Assembly (NCBI RefSeq): GCF_964355755.1
Contig: NC_092675.1
Coordinates: 4,746,312-4,810,311, forward strand
DNA: 64,000 nt
Direction of reading: 5' to 3'
Source: Antedon mediterranea
Lineage: Eukaryota; Echinodermata; Crinoidea; Comatulida; Antedonidae
This document shows positions 29,303 to 41,000 of the stretch, piece by piece. The position numbers were made by a program, and so were the translations under genes. The notes under the pieces are model-generated. The model was not told where the DNA came from, made no database searches, and worked only from the letters and a program-made list of their open reading frames with translations. The stretch's first letter is position 1, and each line of letters begins with the position of its first letter.

Positions 29303-30907
29303 ATAATCTACATAAAACTAAAATTTAACTTATTAATTCAGTACAATGAAAGAAAACTTGTATGCTTTTTTTTAACGAGGAATCATGGTATTTAAAGTGT
29401 TGTTTCTGGTATGTACAGCAATTGAAAAATTCCATACAAAAATTTAAATAAATCTTTTAAATATTTGATTAAATGATTAATGAAATAGTTTACTACTGAA
29501 ATGGTTCGCTACACTATATCCCACCACCTAACGCCTACTGTATGCTTCCTTCCACAATTCTTAAACAATTCTCCAAATATAACATATTGCTAATTATGTA
29601 AAAGTGTAATATTAAATACTTACTGTGGAAAAACATAACTTATTATATAAAGTAAAGTATTGATGTTACAATATGATTACTATATTGATTACAGTAGACT
29701 GCTATGTATTTAAGAAAATATAGTATTTGGTAGTACAGTATTTACATTTTTTCATTTTCAAATATGCTGCTCTGAATGTTTTACAAAAATGTATTGTATT
29801 AATACACATTTTGTTGTATCAACCAAGTTGGTTGGAATAGGTCTATGTAAAGTTATCTTACAGGATATAAAGATATAAGTAAGTAAAAGGATATATTGAA
29901 GTCCTTAGTATATTATCCACAGAAGCTTTTTCAAAATTTAATTACATTTTTTTTATTTTCCAGAAAAAATAAAACCTCACAGCAGCTGTTATAATATTAT
30001 TAATAAGCCATAAAAATATATAAAAGCCATCTCAGTTTAAATATTATTATATAATGCAGCTCATATTTATATGTTAGTAGATAATGTAGATAGTTATATC
30101 AAAGTTCAAGTGTAAAACGCTGCTTAATTAAAATGCAGCTGTATTGTTTTGCTATCTGATGACCTCATCTTATCATCATCTTACCCATCTCAATTCTTAT
30201 GCAGTTGCATCATATAATTTGAATACTGTACTACAGGAATTATATATGAATACAGAACATATGATTAAAACTACTAGAGCGTCAACTAGGCATAGCCATT
30301 ATCATTTTCAACTCAACAAGCTGCGATTGTGTTGACCATCTAGGTCTTATAGTGCGTCTACTGTTAAACATCCCTCCTGAATTCTGTATCAATATATTTT
30401 GTAATTAAGATTGTTTGTAAATTCAATGAGATCGTCGTCCATAAACTTATTCATAAATTCAACGTTAATTCATGGTTGTGTGCATGCAAATTATTTGTTT
30501 TAAAAATGTTGTTAAAAACATTACAAAATGGTGTTAAAATTTGTCGGTTAATTCAGTACAGTATTATTATTTATACCATATGTTTACCATGTTTATCCAT
30601 CAAAGAAAATCTATTAAATGATTTTTACTAAAGAAAACTACTTTACTATTAAATTATCATGTTTTCTTACTGTTTAATGTACGTCATTTATACCTTTTAT
30701 ATTCATATATAATAATTGTCATTTATATCTTTGTATAATGTTAATTTAACTGAAATTTCTGATGTTGTCTAAATATGCAAGTAAAATGGAATGTGCAGGC
30801 AGAAAAACCCAAACTTGTCAACCAGACAGGATAATATGGTGAATAAGATTTTAAACTGTGCTTCAAATGTCATATATACATATAATACTACCTCCAATAC
30901 AGACAAT

Positions 30908-30998
30908 CCATCCAATCACACTGTCTCTAATTAAGGACCATCCAATCACACTGTCTCTAATTAAGGACCATCCAATCACACTGCCTCTAATTAAAGAT
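30908..30998. repeat. 30-bp tandem repeat, three copies
   Basis: Three head-to-tail units beginning CATCCAATCACACTGTCTCT, the last slightly diverged (CTGCCTC, AAAGAT). Confidence 0.85.
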
Positions 30999-31717
30999 AA
31001 TTTTCAGTTTGGTTTTTTAACTAGATGTTGTCTCTACATTATTTGTAAAGATATATTCATTCAATTAATAATTACAGTATTGGTTATTTTATTTATTTTT
31101 AGAATGTAATGTTAGAATGTTCATTGAAGGTACACAAGATTTTTTAAATAGATACAAGTTAATTTTTTTTTAAATATGTAAATCAGTTTTGTTAAATCCA
31201 ATGCATACTTAACTTAATTTAAACATTTTTGGGAATTTGTACAAAATCTTGCAATGATAGTAATCTTTAAGATTCGGAGTGATTTGAAAATGTTCCCAAA
31301 ATATATGATTTGTAATTCAAAGAATTATTTCAGTTGTTTGTATTTAATATATAAGTATTAGTTGCATTTGTTTATTGTGAAATGTTGAGCAGGCCTTGAT
31401 AGCATCGTACTCTGTTAACGTTTCATTGGAAACTTTCTCCTAAATGATGGCCAAACAAAAATTGGCTTGAAGTCGGAAATTATTTCCATAGAAATGTTCT
31501 TTGTAATCGCTAGTAATAAACAAAATATACTTAAATTGTTACATTTTCATGAATAATGTGGTTCAGGTGGGATTAAACAAAAAAATAATAAACAAAGTTG
31601 AATTGCTAATTATGTTCTTATTTATGTGTTTTTTTTTTATTTTGGCCTACATGACATGCCTACTATTATATTGAATTCTCTTGACGCAACAAAGACATAT
31701 TTAATACAGTATTTAAG

Positions 31718-31853
31718 ATTCTTTCCCACTATAACGCAACGCAACGACGTAAGCCGCAACGCAAGCGAATTGACCAATCACAAGGAACGTTTCGAATGAT
31801 CGATTGGATTTGGTCAATTCGCTTGTGTTGAGTGCTAGTGGGGAACCAAGCTT
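31718..31853. mobile_element. MITE family B copy 2
   Basis: Starts TTCTTTCCCACTATAACGC and ends CTAGTGGGGAACCAAGC, with internal CGCAAGCGAATTGACCAATC and its complement. About 12 bp from copy 3. Confidence 0.7.
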
Positions 31854-31865
31854 TAACTGTACCGT

Positions 31866-32048
31866 AAGCTTGGTTCCCACTAGAACGTAACGCAAGGACG
31901 TAAACGCAACGCAAGCGTTTTAACCAATGAAAAGCGAAGTTATAGACAGTTAGCAATCACAAGCGAATAAGCCATCGCTTGTGATTGGTCAATTCACTTG
32001 TGTTGCGTAACGTCCTTGTGTTGCGTCGCTAGTGGGAACCACGTTTTA
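31866..32048. mobile_element. MITE family B copy 3
   Basis: Starts AAGCTTGGTTCCCACTAGAA and ends GCTAGTGGGAACCACGTTTT. Interior has inverted GTAACGCAAGGACGT / AACGTCCTTGTGTTGCG. The ends and short length suggest a hAT-like non-autonomous element, unproven. Confidence 0.7.
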
Positions 32049-33520
32049 GCTAAACGTGATGATCAACTCAAAGTTCATTTATACAGTACTTTTCTATTCA
32101 GTTTCCTCAAATTTAGCAGCCCCTTAAAATTGGTCTTCGCGTCAGACCTGCAATTCACACTTGTTTCCCCATGTAACTCACTCTACTCCTCACTCCCCAA
32201 CTCACTCTACTCCTCACTCCCCCACTCACTCTTGGTTTTCCTTATTTACTACAGAATAATGATGGAAATTGTATTTTTTGTTTGTGCAGGGCCCCAGGGA
32301 AGGACAACAACCATGTGTTGATGATCTGGGCCTCCGTGGTTAAATAAAGTTGAATTGAATTGAATGATCCACCTCCACCAATGTATAGAATTATAATTTC
32401 ATTGGTAGGCTACCGTACGTGAGATAGGATGACCAAAAAACGTTCTCCGTGGCGTAAGTATGTGAAATTCCCCCACACCTCTCATAGGAATTATGCAATA
32501 CTGTTTAGTTTGACGAGATACTGATTGTTGTGATTGTAGGTTCTAAAGTTCAAGTTTGAATATACAGTAATTGTTCCTACTGTAGGCATACGGTCTTTTT
32601 CTTATCATCTCAAGTGGATTATAATTGTGATATTACAATAAACGGAACTTAAGGGAGGGCGGGGGGGGGGGATCATGTCACGTGTTTTTTGTATAGAATG
32701 ATCAGTTTTAAGTCAAAGGTTGACATCAAATGCGCGATGCTCCGTCATCGCATGATTTTGCTGTAATCGCTGTCATTAAAATATTGCTATATGATATATC
32801 ATGAAGCATATCCATGAGGTGATTTAGTGTGCCACTGCCAAATATGAAACATAAACGCATGTCATCATTTTTGTAGCTTTAAAATATAATGTTGGCAATC
32901 CATAAAATATGCTACTGCTTGGATGATTTGAACAGCTATTGAAAAATATTCAATTTGGTGTAACAGTATCTAGTTAAGTATCGATCGGATCAATAAAAGT
33001 TACCGACACCTATAGTGTGGACGATCGCCGGTTTTTGTTAAGAAATGATGACGTAACAACGAATATATAACATTACTTAATTCTATTGAAATTAGTAGAA
33101 TTAATTAATAATTAATCAATTCATAATTATATTTCTTTATAGTAGCCTAGTAGTTGTTGAATTGATGAAACTTATTATTAGGCTCAAGTAATTATGAATA
33201 TTTAATGCATACAGTAATTTGAATTTTGCTGAACATGCATTTTAATATATCAGGCCGGGATTGTACAGTACTTAGGCCTATAATAATCTCGTAAGAAACT
33301 CATTTGGTACAGACACTGATGTCGATTTATTTTAAATACACACATTAGGCCTAACAAACACGACCTTTGATTAATTAAAGTATACATACAGAAGTATATA
33401 TCTAATATTCCAAAAGATAGAGTTTATCATTAATCATCATGGCAGTTTTGAGTTACTTAGAGTGTTGTGGCAGAATTTATGACGTCAGGATTATCTCAAG
33501 ACGTAGCAACATTGACGTCA

Positions 33521-34457
33521 TCAGGATGATTTCGTTTTCCTTGTTCTGACAAATGCTTGGTAGTAGAAGTTACTGAACAAACCAATCATACTAAACGCGT
33601 AAAGTATACTGTAAACACAGAATCCATGAGATCTATATCCGATAGTAGTGTGGAATATGGCTATAACGAACTGTGCAATCTGCAGCTGCGTTATTCGTTT
33701 CTTCCACGCCGGTGACTGATTCGAATCATAGGCTGTTATACTATAATAGTAATACAACCAAACGTGTACAAATGAGTTTAACGCAAGAAGAAACGCAATG
33801 CCAGCATAGGGAGAGTGATGATAAGCAAAGTCACTGAGAAGCACCATAGAAGAGTGGTGGTAGACATGAAGAAACGATACCTGACGACTCTTGTGACGTA
33901 GTATCATAAAAACAGTATCTAAAAGTTCGACGTTTTTCATGATCCAGTACACGAGGAATGCGTATTTGAGAACGTCAGTTGAACTGAGTACAAAAATGGA
34001 ACCGATATCGTACATACCGTAACCATACGCAAGACACGTACCGATGCTTGCTAAACTACAGAACAAGTTGTATACGACCATCACCTGAAAATGAAACATT
34101 GATGTCAATATACTTGAATTGAATGTCCCTGTTTGCAACACCGTTATTTCATACACAACCTTCTACTTCACTGAATCATGCACTCTTTATGACCGCACCA
34201 CATCTCATCCATTGGTGTCGCCACCATTCTTACGGTCTAGATATGTATAACAACATTTCCTCTAGCATGATAGTCGTTTTTGGAAAGTAAATAATCACTC
34301 CGTACGTTTAACATTAATAATGCAGACTTACCCATCTTAAGGACATCGGTTCTGTGATATTTTGGTAAAAGGGTGCCAAGAACACCATAACCAGATAGCC
34401 TACCATTACAGGAAAGGACTGAAGTCCGACAAAGAGTTTAACGACGTGCCAAATCAT
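33521..34457 (-). CDS. elovl-like: Fatty acid elongase, ELOVL4 / ELOVL2/5 type
   Basis: Second ER elongase of the window. Two minus-strand exons join in phase 0: 34332-34457 (42 codons from ATG at 34455-34457) and 33521-34084 (187 residues plus stop), total 229. Motifs: KNVELLDTVF at 92-101, HVYHH at 115-119, NSFVHVWLYYYY. The tyrosine in HVYHH fits PUFA- and VLC-type elongases (ELOVL2/4/5), not ELOVL3/6. The protein lacks the 20-40 N-terminal residues usual in the family. An in-frame stop lies 12 bp upstream of the ATG, and a TTATTAG acceptor ends one base before it, so a further 5' coding exon may exist in 34.5-36 kb. The exact clade is uncertain, since MITQLQIAQF-type sequence after the second motif is unusual. 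Convergent with the ELOVL6-like gene; sequences too different for a recent tandem copy. Confidence 0.88.
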
Positions 34458-36092
34458 TCTAATAAGAGATCATTTAAAAATAATTTAAATATGAGTTCAT
34501 TTTCCCCTCTATTGGCTTTATTCTTTTTCATCTATTGGCCAAGACTGCGTACTTCTTTTCAGGGAGGGGACTGTCTGTTATATGACTTGGGGTTGAAGAA
34601 CATTCCATTACGTCATCAAAAGATGAGAAAAAGAAGGCTACTTTGAAGTCTGGCTATAGGAAGCAGCAGAACATTTCTGAGAAAAGGCAACCTGTGAACC
34701 GATATATAGGAAGGGGACTTCCCTACTTCACATACAATAAACTAATGGCACGTGTTCAATGCAGAGAGTACGATACAACCTCGTACCACCAAGCCCCTAT
34801 ACAGCTGTCTTATGAAATTAATAGGGTATTCGATTAATATAGGCGGTGTGACTGTGTGTGATACGGGGAAATCCCTTTCGGTTCACAAGGCACAGGCAGA
34901 CAAATGGAAAAGAGCACAGAGGCGTACAAATATTTTTGGCTTCATAAAACGCTAGGAGGGCACCTGCACATATTTTAAGTTTTCCTTAGAATCTGGCATT
35001 TTAGTAAGATTAAGATTTAGCCCTTATTACAGAAACTATTCAATTAGTATTGGATTTTGTCTACTGTGGCTGAACCTTGTAAATTATAGGAACGTCGTGA
35101 AACGTTTAAAATGCTATACCACCTACCTTTATTAATTCGCTGATTTTTTTTTATTGAATTTTAAGTTGAATACCGTTGCTCAGTTCACCTTTGGTCAAGG
35201 GCAAGCTAAGTTAAAACCACCACACCGTGACGAATACAATGAGATCCTAATCGGCATTTCCATAATTATTGAATATTTTACCAGGTCAGCTTTCTATCAG
35301 GTTGATTCGGATGTACTCTCGGTGCATTTACTCGCATCGGTCTGTTCGCCGAACAGAGTTTTACCTTTTAGAAAGTTCGTTCTTTTAACGCCGCTTATTG
35401 ATCGAATAACAATTTATCAATGCATGCAGTTAAAAATAGGCTTACGTCTCAGACTGTAGTTTTCATTTATAAGTACCAAAACTATTTTGCACATCGCACA
35501 TTGAACAAGATGTTTTATTTTTTAGAGAGAAAGTGAAGCCCGATGACAGCAATGAACACAAATTTGCTCTTTGATGTTAAAATAATTTATTATCAATATA
35601 ATATATTTTTGCACACACGTATTACGTTCCCGTAACCTTTACAGTACATTTCACCACGAGAAAACAACATCCAGGGTCCTCTTACAAATATAGTTAGCTC
35701 AGCCTCGGAGTAGCTGTTTTTGTCAAAGACGTCACCGGTATAGTTTTATAATAACAAAGCATGAATCTCTTTCTGTATATAAACTAATTTATGATACAAA
35801 AGCTCAGTGGTACCGTATTAACTTAATAATTAATTAACTTTAATTATATTTGCGGAAGATACGGTAGTATAAATGTTGAATAAAATGTTAAAATATATCC
35901 AAACCTCGACTCGAACACGTTAACAAACGTTATTAACCAAATGTAAAAATGATAAAGCTTCTTCTTTTATTGTATAGGTTTATAATATATTTATACGATC
36001 TATCACTATACATATTCTAAACCACACTAAGGATCTCGGATATCTATGATTAACCAAGGAAGAAAACTAAGCATGAAGGAATTAGCACGGAA

Positions 36093-36338
36093 GATTACCT
36101 GTTTATTGAACTAGGTATATTTAATATCCACCGGGGTGTCCGTACAAAATATGTGATGTGCCCATATATGCACATGATGATGTCATATCACTACCGTATT
36201 TGTGTATATCACTTCCATATTTGGGCACATCACATATTTTGTACGGGCACTCCGATCAAGTTTCATAGGTGGATAGATACTCTAGTTCAATAAACAGGTA
36301 ATCTCATATAAAGTTTGATAGTGTAGACAGAGCTTTAC
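36093..36338. mobile_element. Nested or chimeric inverted-repeat element
   Basis: A different TIR, GATTACCTGTTTATTGAACT, opens at 36093 and closes in reverse complement at 36303. Inside is a second inverted pair GTGTCCGTACAAAAT / ATTTTGTACGGGCACTC around a core that is the MITE A core (CATGATGATGTCATATCACT). Immediately after, 36307-36338 is the right arm of MITE A (AAAGTTTGATAGTGTAGACA). A partial second copy of the outer arm lies at 36356-36422. Confidence 0.6.
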
Positions 36339-37100
36339 TAAATGTATCTAATCGGATTACCTGTTTATTGAACTAGAGTATATTTAATATCTACCTATGA
36401 AATGTGGTTGGGGTGTCCGTACACAATTAATTGCACATCACATTTTGGCTTCAGTATTCAGTACATTGTTTGTATAATTTGTGTCTAGCAAGGAATATTA
36501 TAATGATGAGATCAAAATTAAAAATACAGTTGCAGTCCCGTACTGTCGGAAAACATAGTAACATTAAAAATGAACTACTATTTTAAAAACTTAAAATTTT
36601 AATTCTTCTAATTCGCTTATACCATGGTGGAATTACTTTTAGTGCTTAAACTGACTGCTGAATGCGTACCAGTATTGCATCAGATACTTTTACTTACAGA
36701 CATAGGAAGTAGTTATAGTTTATCATTATTTAATAACTGTCCAACGTTTATTATTAGTAACCCATGCAATAAATTCCAAATCACCTCATATGGTGGAATG
36801 ATTGCTGATTCGGCGCTTTTCTTACTCAACCTATATGCCTACATAAAATTACTGACTATATAATATTATAAATGTTAATGGAAGAGAAACCTTTGATAAT
36901 GATGACATTTATAGAGAGAATTGAATGACTAATTATCAAGGGTTTCTATGCTCAAGCACCATTGATTCAACTTAATAATAGTAGTAATGTTGTTAAACAA
37001 ACAATAGGAAATATGTTTAACACTACAGCCAACCCCTATACAGGGACACCCCTTATAAGAGGACACTTTGTGGGTCCCAAAGGTTTCCCCTTAATAGGTT

Positions 37101-37262
37101 TAAAGCTCTGTCTACACTATCAAACTTTATGTGACAAAAAAATGTACCCATATATGGCCATGATGATTTCATATCACTACCATATTTAAGCATATCACTA
37201 CCATATTTGGGCACATCAACATTTTTTTTTCAAACTAGTTTGATAGTGTAGACAAAGCTTAA
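37101..37262. mobile_element. MITE family A copy 6
   Basis: Ends TAAAGCTCTGTCTACACTAT and TTTGATAGTGTAGACAAAGC, full core. Confidence 0.85.
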
Positions 37263-37899
37263 GCCTAGTCAGTCAAGTCTAAAAAATTGTATATTTATAA
37301 ACATTTGTAATAATAAATAGAATATATATATATATATATATATAAACATATCTATTACTTTACATTTCTTTCTTCGTTATCTTCCTTAACAATATGTTTG
37401 TGTTACAAGATTTCATTTATGTACTAAGGCTCTTAAAGAAGACAAAATAATAAGTTAAATTTATGTCAACTACTACTAGGCTGTAATCCATTAGAAAGTC
37501 AAGAAAGATTTACAAGCACACTAAACATCTACATAGCACCAGGACAGTTTCATTTAACATTTGAATTTTAAAACCAATTTGCATAAAAAGTACTATATAT
37601 GATATAAATGGGTTGTTTTTAGGTGATAATTTTGGATTCTGAAATGAAACATAGAAGAATTTAATACTTAAGACTAGCAATTTTACAATAATCACAAAAA
37701 TAAAAATTTAAATATTTGAGAAGAAACTGTAGGTTTGCGGTACATCATTTATTTCCTAGATTGATATGTTTTGGTTTTGTCTTCTACAGCTGTCTCCTGA
37801 AATAATTATAACACTAGAAAGCAGTTCCACATCACCCCAGAATACAATTCTAGTATACTTGATATTGAGGAATCTACAGGCTGCACTGAGAACCTTATT

Positions 37900-38065
37900 T
37901 TAAGCTCTGTCTACACTATCAAACTATTTCGACAAAAAAATGTGATGTGCCCAAATATAGTAGTGATATGCCACAATATAGTAGGAATATGACATCAACA
38001 TGTCCATATATGGGCACATCACATTTTGTTTTTACATAAAATTTGATAGTGTAGACATAGCTTTA
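37900..38065. mobile_element. MITE family A copy 7
   Basis: Ends TTAAGCTCTGTCTACACTAT and GATAGTGTAGACATAGCTTT. Stops about 34 bp before the GMCL1 stop codon, so it probably lies in the GMCL1 3' UTR. Confidence 0.85.
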
Positions 38066-38098
38066 CTTGACATTGACTCATGACATTTTAGCCAGAAT

Positions 38099-41000
38099 CT
38101 ATAACCAGCCTTCTTGTGTTTCATTTGATTCTTCTGCTATAGATTGTTCTGATATGTTCTCCACAGAGTCAGGTTGTAAGAAGTCCATTGGTAAAGAATA
38201 ACACAAATAATAAACACTAATCTGTATTGGATACTCTGCTGAAGGATCCATTTCTAACACAACCTTTTCCTGTAAAATAAATATCAACATACCAATCAAT
38301 AAATGTACAGCAAACTTTCCCCAAACCACTTTTTTTTTGTCCTTGCCATTAAAACACACAAACAGATCCCATGTAAACACTAGATCACCATTGGAGTACA
38401 TTTAAAATACCAAGCCCACTTGGTTATCTACGTGAGGGTATGTGGCGCAGTGTGTTGGACGTTTGACTACTGAGGTTCGAATCCAACTCCCGCCGCATTG
38501 CTTGTATCCTTAGGCAAGATAGTTTACTTACGTTTGCCTCTCTCCACCCAGGTGTATAAATGGGAACCTGGTTAGATCAAGATACAACCGTGCGCTGATT
38601 ACTAGCTGCATTATGGGAGTATGTTTCCATACTCGTTTGATCCAAAATTACTGGGGTAATAATGTTCAGCGCTTAGAGGTTTCACAACATTAGCCACTAT
38701 TATAAATCCAGGATATTATTATTATTATTATGAATATATATGGATAGTGGTGGATCCAGGATCCGCCCCTGTGATATATCAAATTTATGAGAAATAAACT
38801 CTTGCAGGTATAGGAATTAGAAATGTATTAAAGGTAATCACAAATAAAATAATTGTTAATGAATACTTACTTGATCCTTTTTTAGATCAAGATAATTTAA
38901 GCCTGATGATTTTGTATATTTACTATGGCCTTGGCTATTGTATGTTGTCACAGTAACTCTAAAAAAAAAAATACACATAAATAAACACACATATTTCACA
39001 CCAACAGGGGGATGCACCAATACACATACAAAAACAACTAAAGCCAATAATATCTGGAACAAACTATGTAAAAATATTATCATACTAAACCAACATTTTC
39101 CCAAAGGGTCCCACAGTCTTTAAACTCTTCAATTCAGATATGATGATATTATAACTAGACTGTACAGTGATAATCAGACCAAGAATAGTAATGACAATAA
39201 TAATTAGGATCATGTGACGACAGGATAACAATGTCTACGATGACGAAAATGAATCAATATATAAAACACTTACTGAAACATGATTTTCCTACTTGGCTGT
39301 AAACTAACACTGTTACTAACAGGGTGTGTGTTGGTGTTCCTCTTAAAAATCACTTGTCTACAAATAAAAACAAATGTAAGTATAAGTCTTCACACATAAA
39401 ATGAGAATATTTCAGGCAGTGGAAATGAACAAGAGTAATCCTTGTACAACAACGAATGGAGTCCATCAGAGAGAATTTGAACTTATGACCGTCATATTGG
39501 TAGAAAACCATTTTACAAGTACAATCTTTTACAATATATTTGTACCAGAGCACTTCTAGGACTGAAAGATTAATTAAACATTTATTAATTATATTGGAAG
39601 CAGAAATTTACTTTTGACGATCTGTCCATCCAGGTAGCTGCAGTTTTATGTAAAAAAATCAAATAAAACAAACCTTTTAGAAAAAGTTAACAATAAATCA
39701 ACTCCATAGTTAAACCCAGTCCACCTCCAGCAATACTTAAAAAAAAAAATTAAATAATTATTTATAACAGTGCAGATTTTGTGCAATTATTGTACATATT
39801 TATTATTGTATTTGTTATATGCTGTTTACATTCCTAATGATTTGTATGTTTTTTATAGGTGCAATATGTTATGATATATTAAGGAGTGTACAGAAAGCAC
39901 ATTTCTGATAATTTCTATTTGCTGTGATAAGCAGCACATTAATTGATAAACATTTATCGTTTATCAATTTTGATTTTTGTATGACATTCAAAGTAAACTT
40001 TATAGACATGATGGATAACATTTTAAAGTAGACACACCCACTAAGGACAGTTTATAAAGTATGTTATATTGCATTTGAAACATTTGTGACATATGGATTT
40101 ATTAACGCGTACCTCTCCTTCCTTTGATATAATACGACCGCATCTCATTGCATATTTTCTAAATTGCTCTGGTGTCAATTCTGATTCAGTTGGTCTGTTA
40201 AAAAATAAAGAATATTTCATCAAACCTATTCTAAAAAATAAGAAGTACAGTATACATCACTACTGTCAACAGCCAGTCAATGACTACCTAATGTCTTTAA
40301 AAGACAGTTATTTAAAGGAATATAATTTAGTAGCACTTTCGTATCGGCTATGAGCGCTGACTGGCTACACCCAGGTCATATGGTGTGCTGAGCAGTGTCA
40401 AGAGGAAAAAACAGGCATTAAAATATGTTGAAAAAGGCTAAAAACGTCCCAAGCCTTCAGTGTTTGAGGGCCACTTAGAGTTCCTAAACCAGGGGCCTCA
40501 GATCTTTGCGTTATGCCTAAAACATATTTAATATTCATCAATAAAGGCACATATTGATTACACATAAATAATACAAATGAACAACTTGGAGATTGATTGA
40601 GGAAGTTCAATTTAGGCCAGAGGCAGTGAATTAGAATTGTTCATAAAGGTTTTGATTCCTCACCCTTTATCTTGTCCTTGCTCAACACACAACATATTTT
40701 GCCATTGCTGTTTATACACTGGCAGTATCCAACCTAAAATAAAATATTGTTACATTACTATTCATCTAACACAATATATTCACTACAGTCCTACAGTGTC
40801 ATAATTCATTATTATTATTAGTTAAAGGTAGGTATGGCAGAAACAGAGAACAGGAATGATTGGGTTAAGATCGATGTAGTGTATATTCATGTGACACCAT
40901 CTAAATTTGTGTGTAAAGGACGATCCATAACATGGTTTGGTAAAGTATACAAAAACCATGTATTCTACAGCAGTATAATAAATCCTCAGTAATGCTTATT

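Larger units (their letters stand above)
29303..33520. other. Spacer between two converging elongase genes
   Basis: Probably the ELOVL6-like 3' UTR at first (AATAAA-type signals near 29447 and 29967). Also holds a 30-bp tandem at 30908-30998, two family-B MITEs at 31718-32048 and, at about 32275-32365, a retroelement-like tail (GGTTAAATAAAGTTGAATTG). No other exon seen. Confidence 0.45.
34458..38098. other. Spacer upstream of the ELOVL gene and downstream of GMCL1
   Basis: No confident exon. Short ORFs at 34362-35459 have no family features. Holds the nested element at 36093-36338, a related partial arm at 36356-36430, MITE A copies at 37101 and 37900, and a (TA)n run at 37324-37343. Confidence 0.4.

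Noticed and set aside
31713-31956. Minus-strand ORFs reading NAFHWL / ALRYSG
   Set aside because: Products of the family-B MITE inverted repeats.
35690-35770. Possible 5' coding exon for the minus-strand ELOVL gene
   Set aside because: It has a GTAAG donor, but the phase needed to join 34457 puts a stop codon in it.
39611-39637. Possible extra GMCL1 micro-exon between exons 13 and 14
   Set aside because: It has splice-like edges, but inclusion shifts the frame into a stop, and exons 13 and 14 already align to the family without a gap.
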